Positions 24,201-37,800 of a DNA stretch of 64,000 nt are shown here, piece after piece. The position numbers and the translations under genes were made by a program. Position 1 is the stretch's first letter. Every line of letters begins with the position of its first letter. A model generated the notes under the pieces. The model made no database searches and was not told the DNA's origin. It saw nothing but the letters and a program-made list of their open reading frames with translations. Origin of the DNA: Cardinalis cardinalis (lineage: Eukaryota; Chordata; Aves; Passeriformes; Cardinalidae); the NCBI GenBank assembly GCA_014549065.1, contig JACDOX010000004.1, positions 1,243,195 to 1,307,194 of the forward strand. The letters run 5' to 3'.

Positions 24201-25886
24201 GTAAGTATTGGCAGTTCCTCAGTTTAAGCTTTTAAATGTAATGTTTCAGAAGTATTATTACTCGCTTCTTTGAAGTGAAAAAGAAGTTGTGGAAAAAAAT
24301 AGGTGGTAAACAAAGTACATTAATATGCCAAGAAAAGATGTCATTTAATAATATTTCTCCAGGATGCATATAGAGAATCAATATAAGATTATGAATTCCT
24401 GGCTGGGCCAGGAGGAACTGTGCTCAGTGGAGAAATTCTGTGATGCCTTTGCAAGTTGCTCATGTTCACGATGGTTCAGACAGCTCCCTAAACTTTTCTG
24501 TAGTTTTCTCCTTTGCCCAGGAAGCACTGCCTTTTCCTCACTGGCACAGGTGCACTTTGCCCCTTTGAGTGATGCTGCCAAGAGTTTTCTTGTCATGTGA
24601 AGCTGTGCAGTGAGGGTAGAGGTGCTGGAGGTGCCTCACACAGACTGTCACGTGCCTGATGCTGAACTGTGCCAAGGATCTGTTGGCTCTGGGGTGGGAA
24701 CACCAGGCTGGGAGCTGTGACTGCATTTGCCTCTTGAGGANCAGGATACTCCTGTGAGCTGCCTTGAATGTGAGAGGATTGAAGATGCTAAAGTGCCTGC
24801 AGAGCTGAGGAGACAGTGTGGCTCCCAGGGGGACATGCCTGTGGTGGTGGTAGCAGCGAACAAGGCTCATGGANCCAGTTTTTAATGGCCAGACACGGGC
24901 TGAGCCACTTTCAGGAGAGCATTGGTTGAATTTAGGCAGTTAGTCTGCTAAGTATCCTGGAGGTGGACTTCTCCNGAGGAACATTCAGAGCAGACTCATG
25001 TACTTCCTCTCAATCTAAATACTGTGTAGGCAGTATAAAATTACTTAGCCCTGTCTCTGGGGAATGATCTCACNGAAAGTGAATCCCACAACTTTGTCAT
25101 CTTGTTTTGTTAATATAGTTANCATAAAATTTTGCTATATGTTAGTATAAAATTTACAATAAAACAATGTTTGCAAGTAGCTTTTTCCTTTGGATGATGA
25201 GCAGGGATATGGCTGTGTAACTATTTGTGCTGTGCATCCATTCTCCACGGGAGGATATCAGAGAATGGCCTTCTCAACTCCAGNAACTCTTGCTATCGAC
25301 AATTTTGCCCCAATCCAACATAGCTGTCGCCTCCAGAAATCAGTGATTATTGTGAAGTGCTTTTCTCCTGCCACTGAATTCCAACAGTTCTTTGGCAGCT
25401 TAATCCAGATGTCCTTTAGGTGGGTAAAATAAACTGTGATGAATCCCACCTTGGTGCTACCTCCTTTGAAAGGATGTAATGAGTAACCAGAAACTCTGTG
25501 GCAAAGCATCACTCCTTTAGAAGGAGTTTTCTGAAAAAGCTTTAGCTGGAAAACTGAAATGCCTGGTGTCTCCATCTCTCTGGCTTAATGCACTAAAAGC
25601 ATTAAATACATGAGTCTTAGCTTTTGCTCTTTTCCAATATTTTCCTTCTGGCCAGATTAGGTGCTGCCTTGTTTGANGTGATGGCTTTGATGCGTTGTTA
25701 GAGTTGTTATTTACAGATGTCATGGGGAGCCTGGGTAACCAAATCCAGCTGAGCACTGCACTAGGCAGTGGCTGAGAGGTAGGCACTGCAATGGTGACTC
25801 TAGCTACCATTTTCTCAGATTTAACCTTTCATACACAACTGTTTTGCTTATAAATTTAAGGTTGCTTTTTTCTGTTTTCTGTATCA
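24201..25886. other. Unique sequence with a GC-richer block, no gene seen
   Basis: The part from about 24360 to 24980 is clearly less AT-rich and carries overlapping frames of 71-110 codons on both strands; no domain or repeat consensus was recognised. The rest is ordinary AT-rich DNA with isolated Ns. Confidence 0.5.
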
Positions 25887-25911
25887 AACACACACACTCA
25901 CACACACACAC
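25887..25911. repeat. (CA)n microsatellite with one interruption
   Basis: CA repeats interrupted once by CT, followed by a degenerate alternating purine-pyrimidine tract (ATATGTACATATA... TGCATACACATGTGC) reaching about 25960. Confidence 0.92.
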
Positions 25912-28900
25912 CTGTACACAGATATGTACATATAATCTGTATATGTGCATACACATGTGCTTTTCCCCTGAATCTGTGAAACAAAAAAATATCCTTTTCC
26001 TGCTCAGCTGAATTGTGTTCTACTGTTTGCCATCGTTTTACAAGGTGGATTTTAAGAATTTAGCAGAAAAAATAAAACCCAGAGGGGAAAAAGCTAGCTT
26101 TCAATCCAGTCAGTGTCAATTAAAAGGGAGCCTCAGATGCAAATGCCACATCAGCACCAATTTTGTCACTAGGAACTTTAAGATCAGAAGCAATTACCTT
26201 CAATAGCACCTTGTTTTTATGTGTCTACCCTTCATAGCCTTGGCTAGTAGCTCGGCCTACACCATAATTTACACTGACATCTAATTTCAGTGGATCTGCA
26301 AGCAATCTAACTGAAGATGGAGATACTGAGAGTGAGGAGTCCTGCTTTATCACCGCAGACATAAAGATTCATTATTTTTTGCCAATTCAGAAAGTGAGAC
26401 TTATGGGAATGAAGCTTTTCTTCGTGTGCGTATGTGCCTGTTTTGCATATCTCATTACCTGAATTATTTCCTGGTTTAGGCAAATGATTGCTGCCTTTAA
26501 CTAGATGATTAAACACTCTAACAGCTCACAAAGGAAAAAAAAACCAGCCAAGTGCTACTAGCATTCAGGAGATTTACCATTTTCAAGTGTCTCTGCAAAA
26601 TGAGAGCACAAGAAAAAGAGTGCATTCATTGCTAATCATATTCTTTGAAGTATAGTAGAGACCTGGAAATTTTATATTGTGCGCAAAAGTAACAGTATTA
26701 GACTAAGATTATTTTAAGAAACACTTTTATCACTTTCTAACTGACAGAGAGGGCAAGCCTGCCAGCCATGCAGGTTGATGTTTCCTCGTGAAACAATGAA
26801 AGAACCCCACAAAGATGTGATTAATGACTTGCATCCATTTTCTCTGATCCTCAAACTTGAATATAGAAAGCAGAGCTGATCTCTATGCTATTATCCAGCC
26901 TTCTATTCAGACCAGGCTAATACCAGCACAACTTCTTTTGTGACGCTTGTTCCCCAAGCCAAGAAATTTGCATATCACAGAGAATAAGGTTATGTAACCC
27001 AGTTGTTGATTTTGATGGTGCAAAGAACTGTCAGGGTTGTTTTTGTCACAAAGAGTGTGATTTTAAAGTAGGTGTTAAAAAACCATCTATTCTTGCTTGT
27101 TATTTTACATGACGCAAAACTGCTCATTGTTGTAAATACATAATTAGTAAGAGAAATTCTTGTGAGTTGTATGTCAGCATGTACCTTTTCAATTAGTGTT
27201 ATGCAGATGGTGAAACAAGACAGTTGTTACTAAAGGCAACTCTTGCTTCCCTATTTGAGAATGCAATTGCCCTTTCAGCTCTCTTTCACAGAGTGCTTTC
27301 AGATTGTTGTAGGTCACTTTCTGACAAACTTTTGTAGAACATTTTGTAAATGCCATAAATCAAAAGTTTAGATGACTTATGCTTTTGGTTCATGTTTTTA
27401 AGATCTGCCAGAGAAAGTGACCCGTTTCAAATTGGACCAAAAGACAAAGAGCCTGAACACAGAAGGACATGAGTCTGACAAGCATTGCATAAGGACCATG
27501 ATGCTGAGGGCAGTGTACTTGCTCAGCACATGACTTGCCACTTTTGTCCACTTGCTCACAGAATGATCACCATAATGGGAGGGAATAAGGAAGAAAAAAC
27601 CTGCTGTGAAGAGGGAATAGAAATATGGGAGTAAAGATGCCTGTAGTAAAAGTATTGGCTGCAGGTTCTTAAAGTATAAACCAAACTGATGAAGGGATAA
27701 AAAAGGACAGTTTTACTGCTTTAGATTCTTGCCTTTTTTCCATGATGGGAATGCAGGTTTTCTAAAGCATAACCTGTGGTACAGAAGTTATAGCAAACAA
27801 ACAAATAAATACTAGTGCAGATGAATATACAAAATTGACTCAGTCAGATTCCTGAGCTTATAGTACTTAATCTTCTACTGTAACACAGCTGAATTGGCAG
27901 AAGTGGAAATGCATTTGGAAAGTTCAAGCANTTTTAATCCTGCTGCATAAATTGAGCTATTAATCCTAAATTACAGGGAAGAACCGCTGTTTTTTCCAAA
28001 GCAACTTTAGCACTTTCCCTACAGAAAACATTCCACCTAGTGTCATTTAAGTGGCCCTAATTAGTTTAGTCAAAGGAGTGATAAAATTAACTTAAACACC
28101 AACAGATGCCCACACAAAGGGCATTTGGAACCAAAATAATTTTGATCTTTCAAGATGCCTTTGTTACTCTAGGTATTATGCTGTTTGCAGGGAAAATGCT
28201 ATAAGTATGGAAACATAAATGGNACCAGGCCTAACTGCGCCTTTCCTATTACAGACCTAAGATATTTTGTCTTCCTGGAGGGCTAAGGAGTCAGTCACAA
28301 TGTGTGACTCACAGGGATGGCTTGCACCTGGAGAACAGGCAAAACTCATCCCTNCCCTGCCCTGCACCTCCACAGTGCCCACACAGGGCACCCATGCTCC
28401 AAATGGTCTCACTCCCCTCATCAGACTTCATTAACCAGGTCCAAATGCTCCAGTCTTTCTGTAGTGGAAGCTTCTTCTAGATACAAGGCAGCCTTCTCAG
28501 AGCTGAAGCTATTGAGGCAGAACAGAGACCCATGACCATTTCACCTTCCCTGATTGATTTTCTCAGCAGTTACAGAAATGAAGGTCCTGAGAGCTCNGAA
28601 GGATAGCAAGGTCTTTACATCATTCTTTGGTGAACCGTCAGTCTTTCCCTTTGCTTTTTAGCTCTCCATTGACTTCTAATAACCTTTCTGAGACACCAAT
28701 TTATTCCATTAGAACAGGAACTTTCCACATGAGAGTTTCACAGTACTTGAGGTACAAGTTAAAGACAAGTTTGTACTACTGATTTCAGAGNATATAGACA
28801 TAGAGGAAATCTCCTTGAGCTTTCCAGACAACCAGACTTAATCNACTTCCAGAAATACTTCCTGTTCAAGATTTTGAAACTGGAAGCTTCATTACAAATG

Positions 28901-30547
28901 AAATTTTTGTGCATATTTTTAACATCATTTAAGGCAGCTGTGATAACTTCTTTCAATAACATTTTGTATGATTAGCTCTCTTCACTGCTGACCCAAAGAT
29001 GACCCCATCATTTCTGCCTTCAAAACTTTTTGTTAAAGAAAACTCATTAAATGCAATATGCAGAAACATCTGGGCATTTAACATTTTTTTTTCTTGATGT
29101 AAGTCCAGATATCTTTTATTTGCTACAGTAATAAAATNAAATCTTCATCTGAATGTAAATCTGATGCAGGGGTTTTAAAAAAATCTGAGACCAGTATTTC
29201 CTTAAAATAAATTTTGGTATAAACTAGTTCTACTTTATCTGCACTATTGCTTCATATTTCTATTCTTTACTCTCTGTCACACTGCTAATGTACAGTGCAA
29301 CTACATTACCTTATGTTTATTTATGATTTTCTGAAGAAAGCCTCTACCTGCTTCCCATCNGGATTGCTATTGCTCTATTTTTCTTTCATAGCTGTTACAG
29401 CAGTTTAATGTCCTGTACTATTCTCCACTTTGTTGTCCAGGCTTTTTGCATTAATCTAGGAACATTATTTCTCTCAGAAATCATCCTATTTCCNACATGA
29501 ATTAAATTCAGTAACTTCCATAACCTGCACTGACTCATACCCCACTCATTTATTTTTATATTATTGCTTTTTTTGGTGGGTGTGTGTGCATGTTTCAATT
29601 TTTTGGGGGGATTTTTTTTATCCTCCTGCCTTCTGCGCCTTCTTATCCATTATTAAACTATTGTTTACCTGCCTTTTCTTGTCTCTTGTATTGAAAACAG
29701 ATGTAAATTACGTTCCAATGATATTCTTAATTTCCATGTTTCCTCATAATACCTTCTTACACTCAGGTTGTAGAAACTCAGTGCTCCACCCTCTGGCAAG
29801 GATTCCCATTATTTAGCCACTTCCAATGTTGGTCTGTGAAAAAGATATTCCACACAACTTTACATTACCATACAATCTTTAGCATTACCTTGATGGAATN
29901 GGCAATAATCTGGTTTTAATAATCACCAGATGTGAAAAATGTCTCACTTGCCAGTTCCCCGTGTTTACCCCTATAGTCAAGAAATGGTAAGATACAATAA
30001 ATATGTATGAAATACAAATATTAATTAGTTACTATATTTAGAGAAAGAACTACATACATAAAAGAAAATCTGTATGTTAGATAATTTCTAAAAGGTTTCT
30101 TTTTTTCTTTATTTGATCAAACAAGCTGTCAAGATGGTTAGATGGACTTGCACACACAATGATTTATTACTCAAATTATTTTTCTAACAACATTATGTTC
30201 ACCGAAGAAAGCCCTAATTTTGAAGATGTATATTACCTGATGTGCCATCAATTCCCCTCGAGCTTCTCTTTAGATTCAGATATTCNGAATGTAAATTCAT
30301 ATCTGAAGAANTCATGTGAACTCTAACTTGGCTTGGATTCTTGTCTGAATAAAATGACGAAAATGATTTATTGAGCTAACTAATTTTTATAAAGATTTAT
30401 GCTCTTTGACTATAATTTTTAAAGCCACTGATTATCTAGGTTTTAAGCTGACTATCCTAGTTCATAAATAATCACAAATATACAAATCACTAGGAAAATG
30501 CTCCTTTCCCGAAGTGTGTGGGAATCAACAGGCAAATAAATATTCTC
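25912..30547. other. Long unique stretch, no gene seen; possible conserved non-coding blocks
   Basis: No N occurs between about 25680 and 27930. Blocks at about 26930-27420 and 28020-28170 have balanced composition, 'TTTGCATAT'-, 'CCTAATTAGTTT'- and 'GCCTTTGTTAC'-type motifs (POU-, homeobox- and SOX-like) and lack repeat signatures, so they may be conserved non-coding DNA; conservation cannot be judged here. The remainder is AT-rich with short chance frames only. Confidence 0.45.
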
Positions 30548-30596
30548 CATCATCATCATCATCCTCATCATCATCCTCATCATCATCCTCATCATC
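30548..30596. repeat. CAT/CCT trinucleotide microsatellite with a 12-bp higher-order period
   Basis: Runs of CAT are interrupted regularly by CCT, giving the pattern (CAT)n-CCT repeated about every 12 bases. The tract is about 49 bp long. Confidence 0.95.
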
Positions 30597-30749
30597 GTGT
30601 GCCCAAATTTTATTTCTAACAACCTTCATATTTCTCCTTACTCCTTTTTTGCTTATTTCTATCTTTTTCTAGAAAATAAACAGTCCGCTAAAACCACTTC
30701 AGATCTCACTTTTAATANCCACCCTAAAAATTTTGTTGAAATATTTTGT

Positions 30750-31760
30750 TCAGATGGGATCTTTGGAGCTCATTTAATCCTGCTCAAAGTAAACTCAGTT
30801 TCAAAACTGGATCAGAACCATTTTGAAGCAATTGTGAAAATTTCCAAGCATGTAGATCTGGAAAACTCTCTGGGAACTTGTTCCATAGCTTGGTCACTCT
30901 CACCATGANCATGCTACACCTAGTCACAGTTTGAAGAGAAGTTTGATTCTGCCTTTGCAGCTCACTTTTAGGTAGTTGAAGGCAGNAACCTGAATTACCT
31001 CCTTCCCCTACCCCATAATTGCTTTCTTTTCTCCAGGCTGAAAAAATAATTTCCTTTTGGTCTCTGCATGTCATGTGCTGTAGTCTTTCTAGCAATCAGC
31101 TGGGAGGATCCAAAGCTGGAGGCTGTTTTGGACGGAGCTTCACAAGAGCAAAACAAAAGGAGATAGCCACTCTCATAGCTCCTGGACGCTTTTGCTGCCC
31201 AGAACGCTGTTATTCCTTACTGCCATTAGGGTGCACTGCTGCCCCGTGTTCCGTTTTCTGTCCACCATGCCCTGTGGCAGAGCTGATTTCTAACCAGCCA
31301 CCTCCAGCTTGGGGTTAGCGTCATCCCAGGCTCAGGACTCTGCCTTTGCCTTTGCTTTCCTTCACCTTCACGGGTCAGCTCTTCGTCCATCTGTCAAAGT
31401 CCCCTGCTACCCCTCCAGTGTATCAGCTGCTCCCCTCTGTTTGGTGTCGCTCATAACAAGGTGATCCAATCCCAAATGTATTTGGTAGTATCAGTCCTTG
31501 TGCTGAGCAATGAGGAGAGTCAGTTTTAATCATGTGCCTGTTAGATTCTGAACTGTTGACTGCAATTCTTCAAGTGCGATGGTCCAGCCAATTTTTCCCT
31601 CTCCTTGCAGTTTGCCCTTCCAGCCCACACCCATTCAGCATGCCTACAGGAGTGCTGTGGGAGGCTGTGTCCAAGGCCTTGCTAAAGTCAGGGTAAATGA
31701 CACAGACCGCTTTCCCTTTGTCTGCACAGCCAGTCATTTCACTGTGGAAGGCAATCAAGA
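30750..31760 (-). mobile_element. CR1 LINE relic with part of the reverse transcriptase and the 3' end
   Basis: This is the longest CR1 piece in the window and lies in minus orientation. Near 30751 the plus strand shows the antisense 3' end ('cagatgggatctttggagct', 'tttaatcctgctcaaag'), followed by antisense CR1 blocks near 30866 ('aactctctgggaacttgttc'), 31033 ('ctccaggctga'), 31193 ('tgctgcccagaacgctgtta') and 31390-31450 ('tctgtcaaagtcccctgct', 'ccctccagtgtatcagctg', 'gtttggtgtcg'). At the far end, a minus-strand frame (31758 to 31570) reads VIYPDFSKALDTASH near residues 20-34 and KNWLDHRT near its end, matching the LINE reverse-transcriptase signature usually written YLDFSKAFDTVSH and the downstream KNWLDGR. 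The frame is short and broken, so no enzyme can be made. CR1 elements are 5'-truncated on insertion, which accounts for the missing rest. Confidence 0.8.
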
Positions 31761-31811
31761 TTAATTAGGATAATTAAGGATAATTATAGATAAAGGATAA
31801 TTATAGAATTT
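31761..31811. repeat. Tandem AT-rich repeat, 'ggataatta' units
   Basis: Three spaced copies of 'ggataatta' occur in a purely A/T/G tract right at the end of the CR1 relic, looking like local slippage at the old 5' junction of the insertion. Confidence 0.8.
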
Positions 31812-34800
31812 NTCCTACCTTCTATCAACTTCAGAGCCACATTTTATATTGTTACTTTTGTGGCTACAGCGCTATTCGAGATTCTCTGTCTGCACTGGTG
31901 ACAGACTTATTAATTTCTCCTTCTAATTAGTCCCCAGTTGCNTAGATTTGACTCCCTTCATGAATCTCAGGTAGTCTTTTCCTGCTTCATCACTTCTTTT
32001 CCCTTGAAATCTCTGTATATCACCCACATGTCTCTTTGGGCTTCAGTCTTTAACTATATCTGTCTCCTGTTCTTCTCTTGAGAGCTCAGTTATTTCATTA
32101 GTGGTGCTGCAGCTTCTGCTGGGCTTTTCATTATACTTCAGAGCTTCAAAGCTCTTTATATAGAAATACATTCATAACTTGGTTGTATTTACCCTTGAGT
32201 GGATTACTGGCACAAATATTGCTATCTGTGAACTTGGCATGGAGCTATGCACTAGCTTAATCATAGCTATTAGATATTTCAAAAATATACTTTGATTTAC
32301 ACAGAGTAGAATGTGCTTTACATAGNTTACTGATAGGTAGGCAAACGTTTAAAATTTGTGCACAAATTTAATATGCAAAAGTTGGGACTGTACACAAGTT
32401 GAAATGCTCTATAGATTTGTAGTAGGGAAAACACACATCTACATCTGCAATTTCAGTTGGTGGATGCACAGTTTATATGCAAAAGCTGCAGATGTGGGCT
32501 TTAAATGAAAATAGTAACCTGCTGTATATCTTGGAGTTTTGGNGGGCTTTGATTTGCACCTAGGTAATTGTCTTACACTGCAGACCTGAAGGATCATCTA
32601 TAAAGCTTTTAGATGGTGACCACAGCAGTATTTAGGTGTAAAAGAGATTATTGTAGTAAATGAATCTTGTCTAAAANACGGCAGAAGAAAATTTGTATGG
32701 CGTTCAGTTAAAAGCGCAATGACTTTATCATTTTTCTTGACTCAGAATTTTGGCTGTAACTCTTCCGGCCCGCACAGCTGCAAAGGAAAAAAAGGGTACA
32801 CGCTCTCCTAGCACTCTATTTCTTATTCAGAACCAAGAAATTATGTTTTAGAAGAAACCATTTAAAGGATGACCAATTTCACTGCAAGCAGCTAGGCCTC
32901 CAGCAGTTTAGCATGGCTGTTGCTGCAGTGACTCGNGCAGGTGTGGATCATTGCTGCAGTGTGCCTCCCAGCGTTTCCTGTAACTCCGTGCTGGAAACCA
33001 CATCACTTACTGCCTGCTGTGTTCCATACTGTACTCCAGTGCTTACTGCCATAATGGACATATTATGCTCACCAAAACAGTATGCCTGGGGAGATAGGTA
33101 GACACTTCTCTCTGTGTGCAAATGCAAACTGCTCAGACTTAGGTGGTTTTATCTACACANGAATGCATAATTGAGAGAAGTTAGGAGATTTTGACTGATA
33201 CGTATAAATATATTTCAATACATCATGGCATGTACAGCATTCTCATTGCCCAGTATATTACTTTTGAAATAGATACCTTATCTTTTCCTGACTGATGACT
33301 TATTTCAGCAAAATGGTCTTTTCCCCCATGTAAGTGGATTATGATAAATGGGNAGAAGGTGCTGCACTTACCTCATGAGTTACTTTTCAAGTAGCTTGGT
33401 GCCCCCACTGAGCATTCTTGTTCTTGGAGCTGACAGCATCTGAAGAGTGGGNGGCAGAGATCCTTCTGTGGGTACCTATCATTTCATTCTCTCTACTTTA
33501 GACAGTATCTATGGGACCAAAGTGTTCNTGTCTGTACCGGGAGAAAGGCGTTCCAGCCCCTGCTGTCTGTGTGAATCTGGCAGAGCTCTAAACGATTCCT
33601 GTGCAGGGCCAGAACTGACATCCACCCATCCCACTGAATGCCAAAACCAGACATGCAATAAATGAAACANACTGAAAACAGCTAAAAGACAGCTAACTAC
33701 AGCTAAAAGGCAGAAAGGTTCTTATGGAAGTGCTGCCAAGCTGAAACTCCACAAGGTATAATGGAATGCAAATAGTTTTCTGTATTTTAAAGGACACGTT
33801 AAGCACAGTTTGGAAAGGCATCCTAAAATTAAANAATTCTAGCAGACCAATTGTATAAAGACCTTTAATTTAGTGCTTTTTCCATACACACAATCCTGCC
33901 TTCTTTTTTTATCAGATTAAATACAACATTTCCCCCTAGCAAGACCCTTTTNTGTTTTTGTCTTAAATCGAACTTTTACACCCCTAACTAATCAAATTCC
34001 ATTTTCTCAACTCATTTTTCACTTTCTCTTGTGCTTTTGCACCAAAGAAAGACTGAATTGTAAGTTTCCATTTTATTTATTTTTTAAGAAAAAACTCATC
34101 CTGGAACAGGCTTNTTCTGAGCAAGAATGTTAGTAAGAACAAAATGGTTGGTTCAAAGTTCTGAGCATCTCAAAGCAGGGTTATGTACTGGGAAATACTG
34201 AACAAGTTTAACAGTAAGTTTGTTTCCAGTATTGCTTGGTGCATCTAGCTAAAACTAGGAGAGGAAGAGAAATAGCTGAAAATCCAATCAANCAAACTCA
34301 AGCAGTGTCAGTCTTACACTTTCAACACACTATCCTCCCTTTTCTTGTCACTATAAACTATCACTGCTTTTTCTGCTAATGCTAGCAAATCACAGGATTC
34401 AGAATCAGAGGAAATAATGGTGTAGCTGTCCATCAAAGAAAGCAAGGAGTTGGTTATTTATAAGAAATGAGAAGGCCAATCTGAAGGAAATTCAAGAGTC
34501 CTCTGACTTTTTCATCTGTGGCAGTATGTCATCAGTCTGAAGCTGAAATCTTTGAATGTCCAAGAGGAATAGTCTGAGNATTTCTCTGACATTGGATAAT
34601 TAGGCCAAGATCCTTCAGAATACTTTGCTAGATGTATTTGAAAGATGGAGAGGTAGAAACAACAGCACTGTGTGGATGTGTGACTATTCTCAAACTAGCC
34701 AAATCTGTATTTTAACATGTTGGCATAAACTGTGGATCTAACCAAAAGTGGAAAACAGAAAGGTGAGAAGAAAACAGTGCAAGAAATNGTGAAAATATTG

Positions 34801-37800
34801 TCAAACACATGAATAGAAAACATGTCATTGATGTAACCAGATACAAGAAAAGAATTTTTTTTCATTACAGAATTTTGTATAGGATCAGCAAGGCCTTGTT
34901 CTGTTGTTGGAGAGACACAATTCAGGAGTAATTTGGAGCTATCTCAAATTTAGACTNAAAACTCAGGTCAGGTAACAAAATAGAAGACAACATTTATTTT
35001 TCTTTTNGAGTTTTGATTTAATAAATGACTTGACCAAAAAGTCCATTATAATAGTACAGGAACAGCAGATAAATCAAATTTTACAAATCAGTTGCAAATG
35101 GTAGCTCTGTAACCTTACCAAATAAACAGCCACTTGCAAATGACTGGGGGGGACTTGTGTTTTGAAAATACAGATTTTTCAAGTAAGGCCAGGGCTCATG
35201 CTAAGGACTTTGACCTCCTATTCTGGTTTAAGCTAATTTCAACATGAGAGACATTGTAGTCCTGCAATGGATGGCTGCAGTCTGCTTGATTGGACCTTTG
35301 ATTACTGCTTGATTTCTCAGTATTGAAAAGCTCACCCTAGAACATATTGCCATCATTACTAGGTGTCCCTCTATTGATATGGGGAAATATTTATTTATGG
35401 TAGCTATGCTATAGTTGAAATAGAATGACAAGGGCTGTTTTATTCACCTTTAGAAATGAAGGATACAGGAATCTGGAGGAGGAGTGACTTAGAAAACAGT
35501 TTCTCTTTCAGACAGTCTTCCTGAACAAGAGAGTAATGTTTACAGAAACAGCTACTGTGGCTTTTGCACTTCTACAAAGTGAGGAGAGAAAAAATGCTGG
35601 TTCTATTATGTTGTGAGCAATAGGTATTACCTGGATACTTTGCAATCTTTTGGGCTTTTCTAGTTAATAGGATTTATGCTTCCTTCTTTGCAAGATTTAT
35701 GTTTCTCTTATGCTAAGAGATACCNTATTTCAGCGCTGTGAGACCTGGAATGATGTCTTACTGCAGCCATGAATCTATGCAGATGACTGCGAGAGGAGAA
35801 ACATAGAGACAGTTAATTCATTTTGNAACCTATATATAATTTTACATATCAGCCTGAATCTGGACCTATTTAATAGTATCATTTGCATTTACCATATATG
35901 TACTTCATTACATTGGCATTTAGATTGATTTACATGACTGCAGCCACATGAACAGATTTTTTTTGAATCTCAGGCTCCCTGTGGCTTTTTCAATACCTGT
36001 TTGCTCTGATTCTTTTTATTACAATGGTTAAGAGGTGACACTGAAAAAGAGAGAAAAAAGTCTTGATTGTACTTAGGACCTGATATGAAATGGTAGTCAG
36101 GGACGCATTCTTTCTAGCTCTGTAATCCACAACAGAAAAAGACAAATTATAAATGACACTACTCCAGCTGACAGAATACATGTAAGATTACTAAAAGTGG
36201 GATTGCTGATGAACTGGACCACTCCCTGGATGATGATATAAAAAGTCTCAACAAATGCCAGAGTTTTATTTATTAAAAAATGTTTAGAGGCCTGATGTTG
36301 GTGTTTGGACTTTTCTGGTGGATACACTTTAAAGATTCAAATTCTGTTGCAAGCTGATTTAAAATAGCACTGTAGTTATAAAATTAACTTGTTCATAGTA
36401 TTGCTCTTGAGAATTAGGCTTAATTTGCCAGGATAAAAACGTCACAAATGTTGATGCATCATTATCTGAAGTGTAATGCACACTTAGTTTTTGTGTGGAA
36501 AAATAGCTTTAAAGAGCCAATTTGAGAAGTTGGATGAAACCACACCAGTAATAAATATGGATTGTTTGCAGTTNAAATTGGTTTTAAATTGCCTCCTTCA
36601 GTTTTCTCTTTTTACGGATGAAAATGTTGCCTCTTTTAAGGAACAAGGACCATGTAATATTTCTAATGAAAATATAGAGAAGAAAGAGATCAAACAAAAT
36701 TTTTCTTATGGGTTACTCCCTAGATATTACCTGTTTAGTTTTACCTTTTTTTTTATAAAATATTTTAAAAATTTTTTTTCAAAGCACAAATGCCATTAAG
36801 TTACTAGAATATTTTGACCTATCCATCTGTTTTCATATTTCAATGGCAGTAATTCACCTGGAAAGATCATTCTCTTAACACCTTGAAGTTAATGAATTTG
36901 TAGNCTATTTACCTTGGAAAATGTGAACTATTTGAAAGGACAAAAACNCCCAAATGACCTAGATTTATTAAATCAAAAAAAGGCTAGGCAGCTTTTAACC
37001 CTTATTTTCTGTGCATCTGATCTTGTTCAAAATCTAACAGATCAAAAAATCGTGATCTTGCAAGGTAATGAAGGCACTAGTACTTAATGGAATCCACTGG
37101 ATTCTTACAAGATGAAAAGATATGATCTTATTAAACATTTATCCTGCTATGTACACTCCTAATCTTAAATGCAACAGGTAGTCTGAGGAGTAAAACCAAG
37201 CCAGAGGCCATTTACACCAGAGAACTATGAGCCACATTTACTGGTTTAGATTTTTTTAGGCTTAGTGAATTTCGGTACTTTCAGGCCCTCTCATTTGTAG
37301 CTCTAGTTTCATTTCTGTGCTCAACGGGGACTTTTGTGAGAAAAGACCACTTTGGTCTTAAAACCGGTTCTCAGTGCAGTTCAGTGAAACTATGAAGACT
37401 CCGTTAGGTTCCTGATCTTATAACTAATAAAACCTTAACTGTAGCCAAAAACCTCTACAAAGAACAGAATAATATGCAAATTATTATTTCCTTCTGGAAC
37501 AAATCCTTACTCAGAACTAACGCTTCTCCCAGTATCTATATTCACTGTTTCATTGGATGAAACTCTTCCATTCTATGTTAACATCTAGTGCCAATTTAAT
37601 CTTTNGCTGCTGTCTTTCCAAGCCATAGTTGCAATACCAAACCTAGCCTGGACAGAATTCACAGATTTTTCTTCTCTTCAGGGCAACCTTTCAATCTCCA
37701 CTGGAAGAGCTTTTGCACCCACAGGCTGTGTAGTTCTGTAGCTTCTGCTTTCTCAGATGAAACTTACTCTCACTTACTATTCAAAAATACCAGCCCAGAG

